The translations under genes were made by a program, and so were the position numbers. The notes under the pieces were generated by a model. That model searched no databases. It was not told where the DNA came from and saw only the letters and a list, made by a program, of their open reading frames with translations. Positions 1 to 12,800 of a stretch of 64,000 nucleotides of DNA are shown piece by piece. Source of the stretch: Setoptus koraiensis (lineage: Eukaryota; Arthropoda); contig CM106585.1 of assembly GCA_048013815.1 (NCBI GenBank), positions 4,030,001-4,094,000 of the forward strand, given 5' to 3'. Position 1 is the first letter of the stretch. Every line of letters begins with the position of its first letter.

Positions 1-2967
1 TAAATGATAATTAGTTTTGCGTAGTTTGTGGCGCATCTTTTCGCACAGCCATATCGCACACGACTAGCGGCAACGAGTGGCACCTATGTGGGCGCCACTC
101 GTTGCCGCCAGCTGGGGGGGGATCTTGGTGGGCGCAGTTGTGCAGTCTATTTTGAGAGCAGTTCATTTTAATTGCAATGTAATCTGGCGCTTTTGCAGTG
201 GCGCTAGATGCCAAGCGCGACACATCTGATCAGATGTGAGTGGATAGTGGTTGCCCGATGGTTGAACAGGGCCAACATTTGGGCGGCCACGAGCGCGCAT
301 TTATTACATGTGTGCGCAATTTATAATATAAATCGTCACATATACACACATATCACGAACGAATAACGCGCTAATATATACATATTGCTGACAACTTCCG
401 GTTGTTTGCACGCGCCCAGCACAACAGTTCCGGGAACAGACAGATATTCTGGAAACAGACAGATATTTCGGAAACAGACAGATATTTCGGAAACAGACAG
501 ATATGCTGCTCTTATAGTATGTGGTCGGGTACATTCGATCAGAGTTATTATTGACATTGGCATTTGCTGATCGGAATAACGCTGTCGGCACAACACGAGC
601 TGTGTGCTGTTGTTGTTGTTGCTGGTCGCGTTATCCAATCAGACACGCCGACACTGGAGTGTACAATTACCGTTAACTTTTCTCGCGACTCGCTAACTGC
701 ACTACACACACCAGACGCGATTCACTGTAACAGCTCATGAATATACACTGACAACTTGTGAGTGCGCCGTATGTTTCAAATTGGTACCTCGAGCTTGCCG
801 GCTCGACGATCGGCCGGCTGGCGAGCTAAGCCAAAACTGCATCTTGTCGTGAATGTCGCGTGAATGTGGCTGCGCGATCCGATGCGACTCGCTCAAGGTC
901 ACCCCAGCCAATCAGCCAGCTCGATCAGCCAATGCTCACAGAGCGATCGAGAGGTGCGTGCCTCAAGTCCAATTGTTACTCGCTCATCATTGGCAAGTTA
1001 CGTCATTGGTGTCAAACTGTAACGACATGCCGCCTTGTACATATGGCATAACGGTCACACGTTAGCTTGTGCAAGACACACGGCTTGTTGTGCTCGTTGC
1101 CAGATTTGCCAATGCGGACCAATAAGTATGTCAACACCCATAATGTACCAATTAAATTTAACAAGATTGACATCTGTCGGATAACGATGACGACAATAAA
1201 TAAATTCTAAAATGACCTTTAGACTCTGATCATTACTTATCTATTTCTGGGCCCAGCCCCAGCATACGCACAACAAATAAATGTGTAATGGTGGTTGAGC
1301 ACGGCACACAATTGATTGCACGAGCAACGAAAAAACAATTCTCCTCGTCGGCAACTAAACACACACTTATCGGGCCTCGCCACGCCAACGTCGCCGCTTC
1401 TTTTTGGTGGCGCCCCCTAAACATGACAGATTGCATTTTTGTTGGCGCATTCTCTCAATTTTTCACTCCATTAAACCGGCCGCACCGCAACCTGATCTCT
1501 CGAAAGTCCGACCAGATTCTCTGTTACACGATGCTCGCTTGTCGTCCAAATTACCTTGTCTCTTGTTTCGCGCTCGCGGCCCGAATCGGGCGTAAATGCA
1601 ATAGTTTGCCGCTCTCCATCAACTGGCTTTCGATCAAATGCACTTGGCCTAATTCCTCGATGGCCTTCCGCCGAATTCGGAGCCAAGTGCCCAAAGTCCG
1701 CGAGCTTGTCCCATCCGGCGATGCCCGCAATCATCAGCTGCCATCGAAACGGCACAACATGAGAATGGCGCCCAGATTTCATTGATTCGAGTGCTCACCT
1801 GTCCTATATGGCACGAACGAACGCCAACATCTGCTACTGTCTTATCATCTGCTGCTGTCCTTCGAATCGGAATTTGGGGCCCCAGTATCTCGCTCCTTGT
1901 GTTTATATATGTATGTGTGTGTGTGTGTGCTGTTGTCGAAGTGGGGCGTGGGCGCCTCATACATGTGCGCCATTATCACTACATACTGTATACATTAATG
2001 ACAGTATCGGCACGCGAAGGCTCAAAGCCCGGCACGTCCAATCGTTCAAGGTAACAGAATAAGCGATGATTTGCTGACCTCGAATTGTGTGCGTGCGTGT
2101 GTGTGGGCACATCCGATGGCCTATATTGGTAGTGGTGGGGGATATGATCAATGAGACTCGCCACTTGTATTAATAAGACGTAATAATGGACAATAGCGTC
2201 AGGTGAGGATTATCGATCACTTGGCCAACACCATTATCAGTGTTCACACTGAATGACACTCTCTGCCTGCGATGCGATCATATCCAATAACTCGAATAAG
2301 AAGTAACAATAATGAATAATATCAAGCTTGCACGTAGCACATTATCATTACTGAATGGGGCCGTTTGTTCGAAAGTATTAATGATAGGGCCGAAGAAAGA
2401 ACATAATCACATCATTGACCACTGTCATCAGTCGCTGAAAGGATTCTTGTTTACACGCTAGAATAATGATGGACAGTAATAATATCAGCATGCTCACTGC
2501 ACCTAATCAAGCCGAGTCATAGTTTGCGAAAATCAAATATCTGACGAATCATAGCCAAATATTCGCTGCAGCTTTTCTTTTATTCTATTATTCTCTCAAG
2601 TTGAGGACAAATCAACTTTGTTCATCAGTGCGAGACAGCGTCCGTATCTATTATCAACATGGGGCTACTTGTAATCGTCGGAAAATTTGATAGCTCATCG
2701 CATCAGTAAACTATACGAGTTATCCGAGTTGTCGTCAAACAAAAACACGCAATTATTCTTCTGATATCATCCTGATTCCGACAGTTGTTTACTTTTTTAG
2801 CTGTTGATTGGTACTAGCCTGATTATAGTGTCAATGAGACGCTTTTGAGTCACTTCTCAGGAATGTCTCAAATTGTACTAATAAAAGGATGGCCCGCTTG
2901 AGTACAGATGCATCACACCTCACTAAATACCAAATGGAGGTAGTCAACTTGCCGGTGCTGTCACTGG
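1..2967. other. Gene-free stretch left of the viral fossil
   Basis: No open frame here resembles a known protein. The longest frame (1288-1785, plus) has no recognisable domain, has an equally long antisense frame, and is not supported. The first 1.9 kb is mixed-composition sequence with scattered GT/CA runs. From about 2160 to 2960 the DNA becomes AT-rich with many ATTAT/ATAAT words. I see one minisatellite (432-507) and nothing else that can be named. Confidence 0.5.
432..507. repeat. 19-bp minisatellite, four copies
   Basis: Four head-to-tail copies of a 19-bp unit containing ACAGACAGATAT, starting at 432, 451, 470 and 489. The two central copies are identical and the outer two carry a few substitutions. 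It lies in noncoding DNA. Confidence 0.9.
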
Positions 2968-5145
2968 TCATCCCAAAAATCTAGTTAGATAATTCACGGC
3001 TCCAGAGATTAATTCGACAATTTTCTGGATGTTGGTAGGCTCAGGAGTAGACCAGTTACCTGAAATCAAATTCTCATATTGTTCATCGGGGAGACGCAGT
3101 TCCTTGATGCGGCCTATCAAAGACCTTACCCATTCTATGTACCTAGGGTTCGATGTATCGATGCCTTGATCTTTTCCGTGCAATACTGTTGCCTCTTCAA
3201 GATCTGTTAAGCTGGATAATCGAAGTGATAAACATTTGTTGACGACATCGATTACTTGTTTATTCTGAGTACAAAACCTTTTTTTATCCTCTTCCCGTAC
3301 ACAGTTGAGGCTGAGATTTTTCGGCGTGGCACTGAGTATTGCTAGAGCAATCAAGCGTATTGTAGGGATATGAAAATAATTAATAAGTAGATAGCACCCC
3401 TTTGCTCTAGCCCAATCCGGATCGTTTTCCTTTACATCGTCGTTTTTGACAATCAGAGCTTTAGCTAAGATCTCATCTACGCTTCTTCGAGGGAGCCATC
3501 GATTTTTGCTGATTATTTTTTTATTGAATTTTCCCCCCATCGGGGATTTAAATTCAATAAGAGAAAATTTATGACTACAGAATTCAATTTCTTCCATGCA
3601 ATCGTATATATTAGAATGCTCGTTGGTTTGCTTGTTTTTTCTTGGCATGCCGATACTGTCCATAAATTTGGCCCCAATTTCAGCATATTTCACAGCATTA
3701 TCTTTGCTCATTATTATTACCGAATCATCACCACTGATTTTGCCTCCATAATTTATCGAATGACCTCTGGTCAAGCATTTCATTGTCCAAGAATGCATGT
3801 CATTTACTTTAACACCTTGACTATAAGCAGCTCGGGACATTGTTACAACAATATTTGTGATGGTGTTCATTGAGTAAGTTACTCTTCGACCGGAAGCGAC
3901 TTGCCCTTGTTGACGAAAGATTACCCATTCGTTTCTGCCCTGATCATCTGCTGGTCTCTCTATTTTCGTTAGAGGATACGCATACAGTCTATACATGGCA
4001 TGAATTTCTTTTTTGTAACTCTCGTCACTAGTTAGTAATTGCAAAAATTGAGCTTCCATGCACAACATCGAGTAGCTGACCTTTGTGTCCCACCCGGAAA
4101 CGTCATCGCAAACTGCCCTGGCACTTGGTATTTTCGTAAAAATATTGTTGAGTTCTTCACCATAGTCAGTTTGAGGTACTCCACTGATACTATATGGCAA
4201 TTCTTTCAACAAAGTGTCCAAGTTACCAAATAATTGATTTTCGTATATCCTTGCAGTGCCACATAGTGCCCAAATAAGTCTGCCTTTCTTGACGGGCCCT
4301 TGCGTCGGTTCCTTCTTAACCTCTGGCTTTGGACTTAGGCTAAAAACACTGGTCTTCGATTTGCCCATCAGTAGACAGTTCTTTAAATCTTGAACTCTTG
4401 GCTTCCAACAATCTACGTCGTTAATGTACTCCTCCATAGAGTCGTAACCAAGTCTTGGCCAACCAAGAGATCCTTTCTTGTTTGTTTTTCCTATGACTTC
4501 ATTGTCCGTTAAACGTCTCAATTCGCATCCACGTTTCTTGACAAGAAAAGACGCTATAGCTTTATAGCATTGCCACATTCGCTCAAAATGTTCATGATGT
4601 TCACAAGGCGCTTTGTCTATTTTAGATTTGACGATTGCATAGGAATCCCTTGGATCATCAGATGTGATCTGCCATTTTTCAAAGTTTTCTATCAAAGGCA
4701 AGATCGGTTCAACGATATTGTGAATCAATGCACTCTTTCGCGTTGAGCGCTTACTCTTTTTCTTCTTCTTCTTTCCTTGATGGATTCGACCGATCTCCAC
4801 AAGAAATCCGGTCTCTTGGGTGATAGAACTTAGCCACGCGCTGGACTGATATCCGCTTTCAGCGGCAGAGATAGATTCTATCTCTTCATTAATGTCGAGC
4901 ATAGCAAGCTTAGTCACGCCAACCGGCAGAGTTCCTATCGACGGCCATTTTCTTCTGACCGTGGGATATTTGTTGCCAAAACCCGTAGTGTCTACATCTT
5001 CCATCTGACATACTACTACCGGTGGCTTGCTTTCGGCGGTGCCCGGGAGAAACCATTTTTTTGCTAACTTGATCACAGTCAAAATCGATTTTCCCAGTGG
5101 GGCCATTTTCTCACAATCAGTAATCTTCAAATGCGATAAACCCAA
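2968..5145 (-). CDS. Endogenous flavivirus-like NS5 RNA-dependent RNA polymerase (viral fossil, looks whole)
   Basis: This 725-codon open frame reads as the RNA-dependent RNA polymerase part of a flavivirus-like NS5. Seen in the sequence: a motif A of the form DDxSGWDTK near residues 345-353, a motif B with RQQGQVASG and a downstream TYSMNTITN, and a motif C with SGDDSVI near residue 470. These are followed by FCSHKF, which matches the conserved FCSHHF of flaviviral NS5. Upstream, GRLIWALCGTARIYE resembles the flaviviral region that reads SRAIWYMWLGARFLE. The N-terminal methyltransferase of complete NS5 is absent; the first 130 residues include a run of lysines and are not recognisable. No other viral gene (capsid, envelope, protease or helicase) lies beside it, and host-type DNA with a plexin gene flanks it. 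It therefore appears to be an integrated copy of a non-retroviral RNA virus segment. The frame has no visible break, which suggests a young insertion or maintenance by selection. An assembly contaminant is the main alternative. Confidence 0.9.
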   Translation of the reverse strand: MGLSHLKITDCEKMAPLGKSILTVIKLAKKWFLPGTAESKPPVVVCQMEDVDTTGFGNKYPTVRRKWPSIGTLPVGVTKLAMLDINEEIESISAAESGYQSSAWLSSITQETGFLVEIGRIHQGKKKKKKSKRSTRKSALIHNIVEPILPLIENFEKWQITSDDPRDSYAIVKSKIDKAPCEHHEHFERMWQCYKAIASFLVKKRGCELRRLTDNEVIGKTNKKGSLGWPRLGYDSMEEYINDVDCWKPRVQDLKNCLLMGKSKTSVFSLSPKPEVKKEPTQGPVKKGRLIWALCGTARIYENQLFGNLDTLLKELPYSISGVPQTDYGEELNNIFTKIPSARAVCDDVSGWDTKVSYSMLCMEAQFLQLLTSDESYKKEIHAMYRLYAYPLTKIERPADDQGRNEWVIFRQQGQVASGRRVTYSMNTITNIVVTMSRAAYSQGVKVNDMHSWTMKCLTRGHSINYGGKISGDDSVIIMSKDNAVKYAEIGAKFMDSIGMPRKNKQTNEHSNIYDCMEEIEFCSHKFSLIEFKSPMGGKFNKKIISKNRWLPRRSVDEILAKALIVKNDDVKENDPDWARAKGCYLLINYFHIPTIRLIALAILSATPKNLSLNCVREEDKKRFCTQNKQVIDVVNKCLSLRLSSLTDLEEATVLHGKDQGIDTSNPRYIEWVRSLIGRIKELRLPDEQYENLISGNWSTPEPTNIQKIVELISGAVNYLTRFLG

Positions 5146-6211
5146 GTTAAAAAAATATATACAATATACAAATATGATAATACATACAAATGCGTTCGAT
5201 TTATGTCAACAGGTCTTAGGTTGACCACTCATAATACTTCATCGCAAAAAATGCAATATTTCATTCGCGTGTCACCAAATAAAACAATTTACTTAAAATG
5301 ATGACTCATTCTGCATTCTATAACTTCCAAAATTAGCTTTACATAAACCGTCTAACCCTATCATATTCACAGACAATAGATATTAATAAACAGAATATGA
5401 CGTGGCTTTGTTTATCTTCAATCTGTCCACAGTAGTTTGTTGATCTAATCAACTCCATCCATCTGATTCACTTTTATTGCTCTAGATTAGCTATAAAAGG
5501 CTTGTCAATCGTCGTGCAACAATTGATAGACATACAGATCGTGTTGTTGATGCTTCTCGAACAATCCGCTCTATGTGTCCTCTTGCCAGTTCAAACTTCG
5601 CAAGCAAGTGCTAATTAGTGTATTTTGCCGCATCTAGGTGGAATCATCATTTTGTCAGTGTCTCACCGATTCTACCAACATAGTTCACGGTATCAACCAC
5701 GCATATCAGCAATTCGAATCTATTCAGACGCTGCTCACTGTGGTGTTTTATTAGTTAATTAAATAGTTAATTAACTAATAAAACACCACTTAGTTCATTA
5801 AATATCAAATTGTAAGTACTCAAGATCGACCACTCTAGCCTCTCATCATGTTTCATCGGACATACTTTTCGAATTAACTTGATCTTTAATTATGTTTTAG
5901 TTCCCTCAACTCTATTTATGCTCAAATGGCCATTTTGATGCTTGGTACTGGTGTTGAAAATAAATTGATACCATTCGACAGAATAGAAAGTTTCGTTTAC
6001 TTGCATCGAATTGGTATTGAGATGAGACGTATTCTTTTACAAGACGTCAGAATTGGTGGTCGAAACCACTCATGATTATTTTTCCTAAGTTCATAACGCG
6101 AGATTTTTCGTTTTTCACCTGTCGAAATCGTGCATATCCAGGTTATTTTATATCATTACTCAGTTTTTTCCTAAAAATAGACTACCCACCTAACAAGATA
6201 TCTCGATTAAC
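5146..6211. other. Intergenic region with a plus-strand TATA box and hairpin
   Basis: AT-rich noncoding DNA between the viral fossil and the secreted-protein open frame. A good TATA box (TATAAAAGG, 5492-5500, plus strand) is followed about 30 bp later by CGTGCAAC and AATTGATAGAC, a plausible start region. If used, the transcript would reach the signal-peptide open frame at 6212 only through a 0.7-kb leader or a spliced one. A perfect hairpin sits at 5740-5789. Nothing else is recognisable. Confidence 0.4.
5740..5789. repeat. Perfect 23-bp inverted repeat (hairpin, 4-nt loop)
   Basis: The arms 5740-5762 and 5767-5789 are exact reverse complements and the loop is ATAG. The inner part of the stem is TTAATTAA-type sequence and the outer part is GTGGTGTTTTATTAG. 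It is too short for a standard DNA transposon and could be the solo remnant of one, or a cruciform-forming site. Confidence 0.9.
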
Positions 6212-6561
6212 ATGTCTGTATTTCGGTTACCGAGCTCGATATTCATTGTAGCTTGTATTGGTAGCTTTATTTTAAACAACGAAGCTCCTCCAACACAAGA
6301 TAGGACCATGTAAAAAAATTAATGTGTAGAAGGTCGCGAACAATCGATTCAGTGGACGAATTCTTAGACTTCAACAATGATTTGGAACTAGTACTAGCGC
6401 ACAGTAGAATCAATCAACAAATAATCGCGCAAAATATCAACCAATGTACGCGGAATGCTGATAGTCTGAGGGATTTTGGAGAATTCGAGCACATTGTGCA
6501 ACTATTGGAAGAAATTTATTTCGTTTGTGAACCATATTTTAGCAGCAAATTTATCGATTAG
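6212..6561 (+). pseudogene. Broken or diverged small secreted cysteine protein, relative of the gene at 51151-52227
   Basis: An ATG at 6212 opens a 33-codon frame with a typical signal peptide (MSVFRLPSSIFIVACIG...) that stops at 6311-6313. Eleven bases later, in another frame, an ATG at 6322 opens an 80-codon frame rich in acidic and hydrophobic residues. The second part aligns with residues 38-105 of the secreted protein at 51151-52227: both have Cys, a (S/T)(L/I)DSV motif, an FxEF/FxDF stretch, then two more cysteines. The spacing from second to third cysteine is the same (28 residues), and the third sits in a VCE motif. A GT...AG pair of only 20 bp would join the frames but is far too short for a normal intron. 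I therefore prefer a frameshifted pseudogene, or a gene whose real splice form I cannot see. It is much shorter than its 358-residue relative. Confidence 0.5.
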
Positions 6562-6863
6562 TTTTTTGTGATCATGCATTAGTCTAATACATCGGGCAGC
6601 GCTTGATTGAGGGCTGTCGTGATATCAAAGGCAGAGTTTGTCTGGAGGTCTACATTATGTTGCGACATTTATGTCTAGCTCTACCATTGTATTCGGCCAA
6701 TATCGAAGGTCAGTAAAACAATAGAAAAGTTGTTGCGATATATGGAATTCTTCAATTTCACGGAAATAAGGTCGAAGGGAGATGGTCCAACAAATGTTTG
6801 TAAATATTTAATCAAAAATCTGAGTTAGTTTATTGACTGTGATTAATAAACTATAATTTCAGT
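6562..6863. other. Spacer between the secreted-protein remnant and the plexin 3' end
   Basis: About 300 bp of AT-rich sequence with no open frame of note. On the minus strand it holds the plexin 3' untranslated region, including an AATAAA polyadenylation signal (plus-strand TTTATT at 6830-6835) about 30 bp beyond the plexin stop codon. Confidence 0.55.
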
Positions 6864-9800
6864 CTATAATACATTATCACCGTTCATTATGAGCATGACC
6901 TGTTGAAGCTTAGATGACAGTTTGCCTTTTCTGGAGAATTCATCTTCTTCTAAGGTCTGTATAAGTTGCTCTTTGTATTTAATGGCATATTTGTAGAGTT
7001 CATTCAAAGAGACATTAGTGTTGAACTCATGTGCATGCTGGCGAGATTCCTCGGCTAGCATAGCATTCATATCATGTTCGCTTATCGGAGGCATCATTCC
7101 AATATCATTATAATACCTCTCTACCCAATCCTTGTATATTGGTATGTCTTTGGCATAGAGCAACTTGCTGCTAGGAGAGTCCTTGCCCAAACGATGTTCC
7201 GATGTCGAGCAGGCATCCATAAATGTTTGGGCAACAACTGACAGGCACGAGTCCACAATATTGGCTTTGTTGATGTCGAAAACAAAGTTTGGATTCTTTA
7301 TGAGGTTAACCCAGAATCTCAGAGGTAGACTGTTGGATTTCCATGTGTGAACAACTTCGGGGTCCGTTATTCCTGTTTATGAGAGATGCAAGATGCGATA
7401 CATTCAGTTAGACTATCTGTTCTAAAATACGAAGGGGAGTAGTTTTGCCTTTGTGAGAATCAACAACTTACCATGACCTCTGGCCTGATCATCTAGAAAA
7501 TCGAACATGTATTTTATTGCCAAAGGCAACGAGGATCCTCGACCTGCAGTGCTAAATATCGTCTCAAAAAGATCATCGACAAATCGCTGAAGAGTTCCTT
7601 TTGTGGCTAGTAGTCTCGTTAGGTAAATTTCGCTAACCATTTTACCCGATCGCTCGCCCTCTTTGTAATCATTATCGTGGTGTCTCACTAAATGCCAATA
7701 CTTGCATCCATTATCTGCATCGTTGTTCAGAGGTGATGTTGCTCTGCTCATGGGAGGCGAGCACGTTTTACCGAATCCAAAGTTGAGTGTTTCATAACGA
7801 TGCTGCTTATCATATTTATCAGACAGTATTGTTAGATTATATAGCGAATTCTGTCGTGTGACAAGCGTCAGGTTAGCTCCATCTGGGACTCGATAGTGAG
7901 CCAAAGTATTCAATCTTCTCCACTCTCCTTCCGATTTGGAGGTATGATCTTCGTCCGACATGATGATTCTAATTGACGCGTTCGCTCTCCACTCTATGTC
8001 CAAGCTCTCTTTGGAAAGTCTCTGTGAATAAGGTGTACTCTTGTAGATGGCATCAATTGCTTTTTCTTTGACTTGACTAATAGTGTCACAATCCAAAACC
8101 TTGACTGGAGTCTCCAGGTTATCTGTTTGGAGATCCACTCCGGAGAGGTATGCGGTTTGCGTGGATATTGAGACGAAAACTGTCATAGGCTTGTAATCGA
8201 TAGACTGACGGATGAGCTTCTCCTCTGACAGAGAACATCTGGCTTCATTAGTAATAGAATCGACAGGTCCCTTATTCACTTGATGTTTAATAGACTGGTA
8301 CATGAGGAAGAGAGGTTCACCGGCACATTCTCTCAGGAATTTGTAGAGTAAGAATGTGAACCAGGATGAAAGCATTTTTTCAGCCACTGACTCAGTCCTT
8401 CTTAATAAGAGTTTTGGGTGACTACGGCTTTCCATGCTCTTTTCAATTAATTCTGCCAAAAGTGTTTTTAGAATATCAGTACAATATTCCATTTTCCCTT
8501 GGAGGGTTACCATAATCAAGGAGGCTACGTTCACTCTATCGCGCATGGAAAAGTACCTGTTTGATTCTAATGTTCTGATGAAGAGGAGCAAGAATGTTTT
8601 GTTCAGCATGAGCTGTCCAAACAATCGTAGACCAGTCTCGAGGTTAGCTCGGATGGCAGGATCCACCTGCATCTCACTCAATACCGGATGATCGTCCATG
8701 TTTGGAAACAGAACTTTCATGGTATATATTCTGTAATCTAAGTACGGGATTCCACCAGCTTCTAAATCGTCCGTCAGATCTGTCATTTCCGTCTGTAATT
8801 CGGTGAAAGCTTGTTTGGCCTCGCTGGCTACTTTCATCTCAAGAACGTCCATTTGTTCTTGCATTGTCTTTACAACACGGTTGCTTTCACTGGTCTTGCG
8901 CTTGTAAGCGATCAGTATTACTATGACTACTACTATCAACAGGCAACTACCAATTATCACAACTAGAAGTAATGGTTTAGGTAATACTCGATCTGCAGCA
9001 TTCAAAGAATCATAGCTTAGTTTTCCGATGGTAAAGTTAAGCGAATTTCCAACCGTGACAGTGACATCAGGCAATTTACCAACATCTATGTTTCCTTGCC
9101 ATGTTAAAGCCGCCGGTTGGGTCGGCGGGGGTCGACAAGTTAATTGAGTACGACTTAATGAAGTTACGTTGCATATACCATTGCCAATTTTCACGATCAC
9201 ATCGTTTTCTGAAGAGGCTCTATCTAAATTTTTACCATTGATTGTAAGGTAATCACTCTTATAGTACTTTATATGACTTTCTTCAGGGAACGGCTTGTAT
9301 TCTGGATTAACATACATGAGGAACATGGGCAAACGGTTTACTTTACGACTAGCCAAATTATGTACGCTGTCTACATGATCCATAATAAAACCGTAATCCA
9401 GCTCTATTGGATCTTCTGCAGATGTTTTGAATGGGTCCAATTTCTCTTGAGGCACTGCTGGGCTGGCACACTTCATTTCAGTGGAGCTGTCGACATTACA
9501 TTGGCTAATGTATTTGACGCCATCCACTATTACGTACATTTTTGGATCTTGTATACACATAAGATTTTTTCCTTTCACATAAACGTTGATACCACCAGCT
9601 GGAATACCTCTAGGTTGATTCAGAGTGTTTCTAGATGAAGTGCCCTGAGTTGGATGACTTGATGATACATAATCGACTTCAGGATCTTCAACATATAAAA
9701 AGTTGTAGTCAGGAAATGATCTTAGACCGTTGTCGAATCTTATTGATACTGCCTGCTGTTCAGATTTATCACTGCGACTAGTAATACATTCAGCGACGTT

Positions 9801-12800
9801 GTGTCTACGAGATGTTATCGTACATGGAGATGAGCCAACTTCTGCTTCAGCATGAGATCCCGCGTTCATATCTATGCCCCATATAACAAGCTTAGTGCCA
9901 CCAGACCTAGGGCCTTTACTTGGTATAATAGACAATAGTTTGGGATTTACGAAGGTATATTTTTCCTCGGAACGTGCAACATAATCGTTTGTTACCCGAA
10001 CCACGATTTGTGCTGATACTGGGGATAATGATACTGGGGATAATATCTCTTCAGGAATCGTAGAGTTTAATGGCCCTCCAACCTGACAAGTTATCTGGAC
10101 GGTCTTGATGTACAGTTCCTTGAATGGATTACAACTGATGGTTCCGATCATGGCATCGGCGTGGTATAACTCTAGAGAGACCCCATTTTGAATATCCTCG
10201 AAATTTCTACCTAAATTAATGCCTTTAATAGTAATATTAGTCCCGCCTTCATAAGGTCCTGTTGCTGGTTCAAATGAATGTATTAGAGGATTGGGACAAG
10301 TGTCAGAACTTGTCAAGAACATTGGCTGTGAAACGCGGCAATGATCCTGAACCTGACAAGATTTAAGATCTTTGCACCAGCCACATCCATATTTCTCGGG
10401 TAATTCCAGACAAAACCCACAGTTTGAGGCCATGGCGGAGCAGGAATAGACTGATATGTGAATATTATCGGGATTGTCCAGCGGTTTACTTCCGTCCCAT
10501 ATAACAGCGAAAGCCGCGGAGACATTCGGTGTGCTAGCGCTATAGGTAAACTCCATTGGATCACAATAGACAGTTTCTCCGAGTAACTGAGCATTGACCT
10601 GTCTCACTCGACCCTCAATGTTAAATTGACATACAAATCTATTGGTGACTATGGCAGGAGGTATTTCGTAGACCTGCACCTGGATTCGTCTGGGCAGCCC
10701 GGATGAAACAAGAATTTCGTTTGATACTCCGTGATTATTCTGAGTTGTGTTAACGCGAGGACAAAACTTGGGCCCTGATCGAATGCTAGGACCGATTGAC
10801 TTGACGCCAGTGACTAGAACATCATTGCGACAATTTTCGCCTGTGTCATGAGTGCACCTATGACCAACAACACACCAATCACATGGGTATGGACTAGACA
10901 CACATTGAGTACATGTTGTGTAGGAGCTGCAATCGAAAAAGGTGAAGTTTGTGGCCACAAAGTCTGGTCCCTGATGTATTCTCACAGATAGCTTTGTTAC
11001 AATGTCGTGACTTAATAAGCTGGATTGAGGTAATATGTCTGTTGGCGGTGTTGGACATGTGACTCCTGATACAGATCTACTAGCACTAGTTATTTCTGTT
11101 TTTCCCTGATTGGCAAAAGTAAATGCACATAAAATTTGTCCTTCAATTTGAGGCAAGTTGTCGATGGCCAAGGCCAGTGTTCGGGTAGTTGTTCTCTGTA
11201 TTTGCGCCGGATTGACACTAGTTATCGTTGTGCACTTTCCACTTCTGTAAGATAGCCAGTATAGGGCATCTTGAGTAGCTCCGACGCAATCACTTCTCAA
11301 GGAGCATTTGTTTTCTAGCGAACACCAACCACAGTAAGGATTGTGAGCCCCCAAACATTCGGAACAAGTACGATGCATGTTACATTCTTGAACTCTGAGC
11401 AATACAACTTTCTTTTCATTCATGGCGTAGATATAACTGGCTGAGTCTCCGCTCTTATCAAGTCTCATGTCGGCACTGATGGCGAGCCTCTGCTCAGGAT
11501 CAACAATCGAATCCGAGTATTCAAAGGCTAGTCTGGCATCTTCAATCACTAATCTTTTCAAGTGGCCGTCTGATGTGCCTAGGAAAGCTACAGTGAAATC
11601 GTATGTTGGGCTTGCTACCACTGAGGTCAAAAGAATGTTGGAGTATGTCTTAACAGGACTCGTTTCTATGGGAGAAGATCCACTGATGAAATTGTTGACA
11701 TCCATACCGCAAAAATCATCGGTAATTTGCACTTGGGTGGGTATGCATGATTCAGTTGGACTCAGAAAATCAAGACCTTGGTTCCCGTAACCATTGAAAC
11801 AGTGTTGGATGTTTTGAGTGAAAGTCCTATGGACGTTTGGTAAGCCATAGACACACATGGCTGAATTGTGGCTTGGCTCATTGAAAATATCACGTTCATC
11901 CTTGGATTTTGCAAAAACAACAAATAAGACCTCATCTGATTGTGAAATACCCATTGAAATAGCTAGGTTGGTTCCGGGTGTGCCGACATAAGCAGCTTGA
12001 GCAAGATTATAATCAATTCCGGATTCTGTCCTGCACACAAGAGGTACTTCAACATAGGAATGATAATTGATGTCTTTTTGGCAAATCCTGATTAATTTTG
12101 ATATGAATGGCCTAGGAGAAGATGCCGATTTTCTCTGAACAGTAAGGAAGTAAGAAAATCCTCTAGAGGCAAAACCATAAATGTAGTTGATAGGAAATCT
12201 TTCACGTGACAATGAATTTATAGTCAATCGTGTTCCAGAGGCGACGTTAGAAGACGCAAATGCAAACATTGATTCGGGATGCAGTGATCTACTACTGACA
12301 GCCGGAACTTCATTATGATACAGTCCATTTCCTGGATATGTTGAGCCAACATATAACACAGGTTGTTGTCTAGATAAAGATTGCTTTGTAGGCCCTGGCG
12401 CAATATAAACAACTGTGGATGCTAATGGATTATTGGCAACAACAGACTCGTTAGATGGTAAGTCAAAATTAGTTATATTATCTAAATTATGCAATGCACA
12501 TGATCCTTGAAATGATGTTCCACATGATATGAGGTAAGATGCTTGTTGAGTTTGAAAAATGACCAATGCCTTGTTGTAATAAGGCAACAATCTCCTTTCG
12601 TTATCGGCGCATGTTCTAGATGAATAACACTCACTAAATGGTCCCATATCCACTTGTGCCTCTAGTTTTAGACTAGGAGATAATTGATAGATTTTATTTT
12701 TTCCACCAACAAAAACCTGACCGGTGTGTTCGTTAACAATTAATTTAAGTAATTGAGCTTCTGGATCGTTTGGTTCCCAAAATGTTGGCGATGTGATCAG

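Noticed and set aside
1288-1785. Plus-strand frame of 165 codons
   Set aside because: No family resemblance, an equally long antisense frame, and no promoter or splice context.
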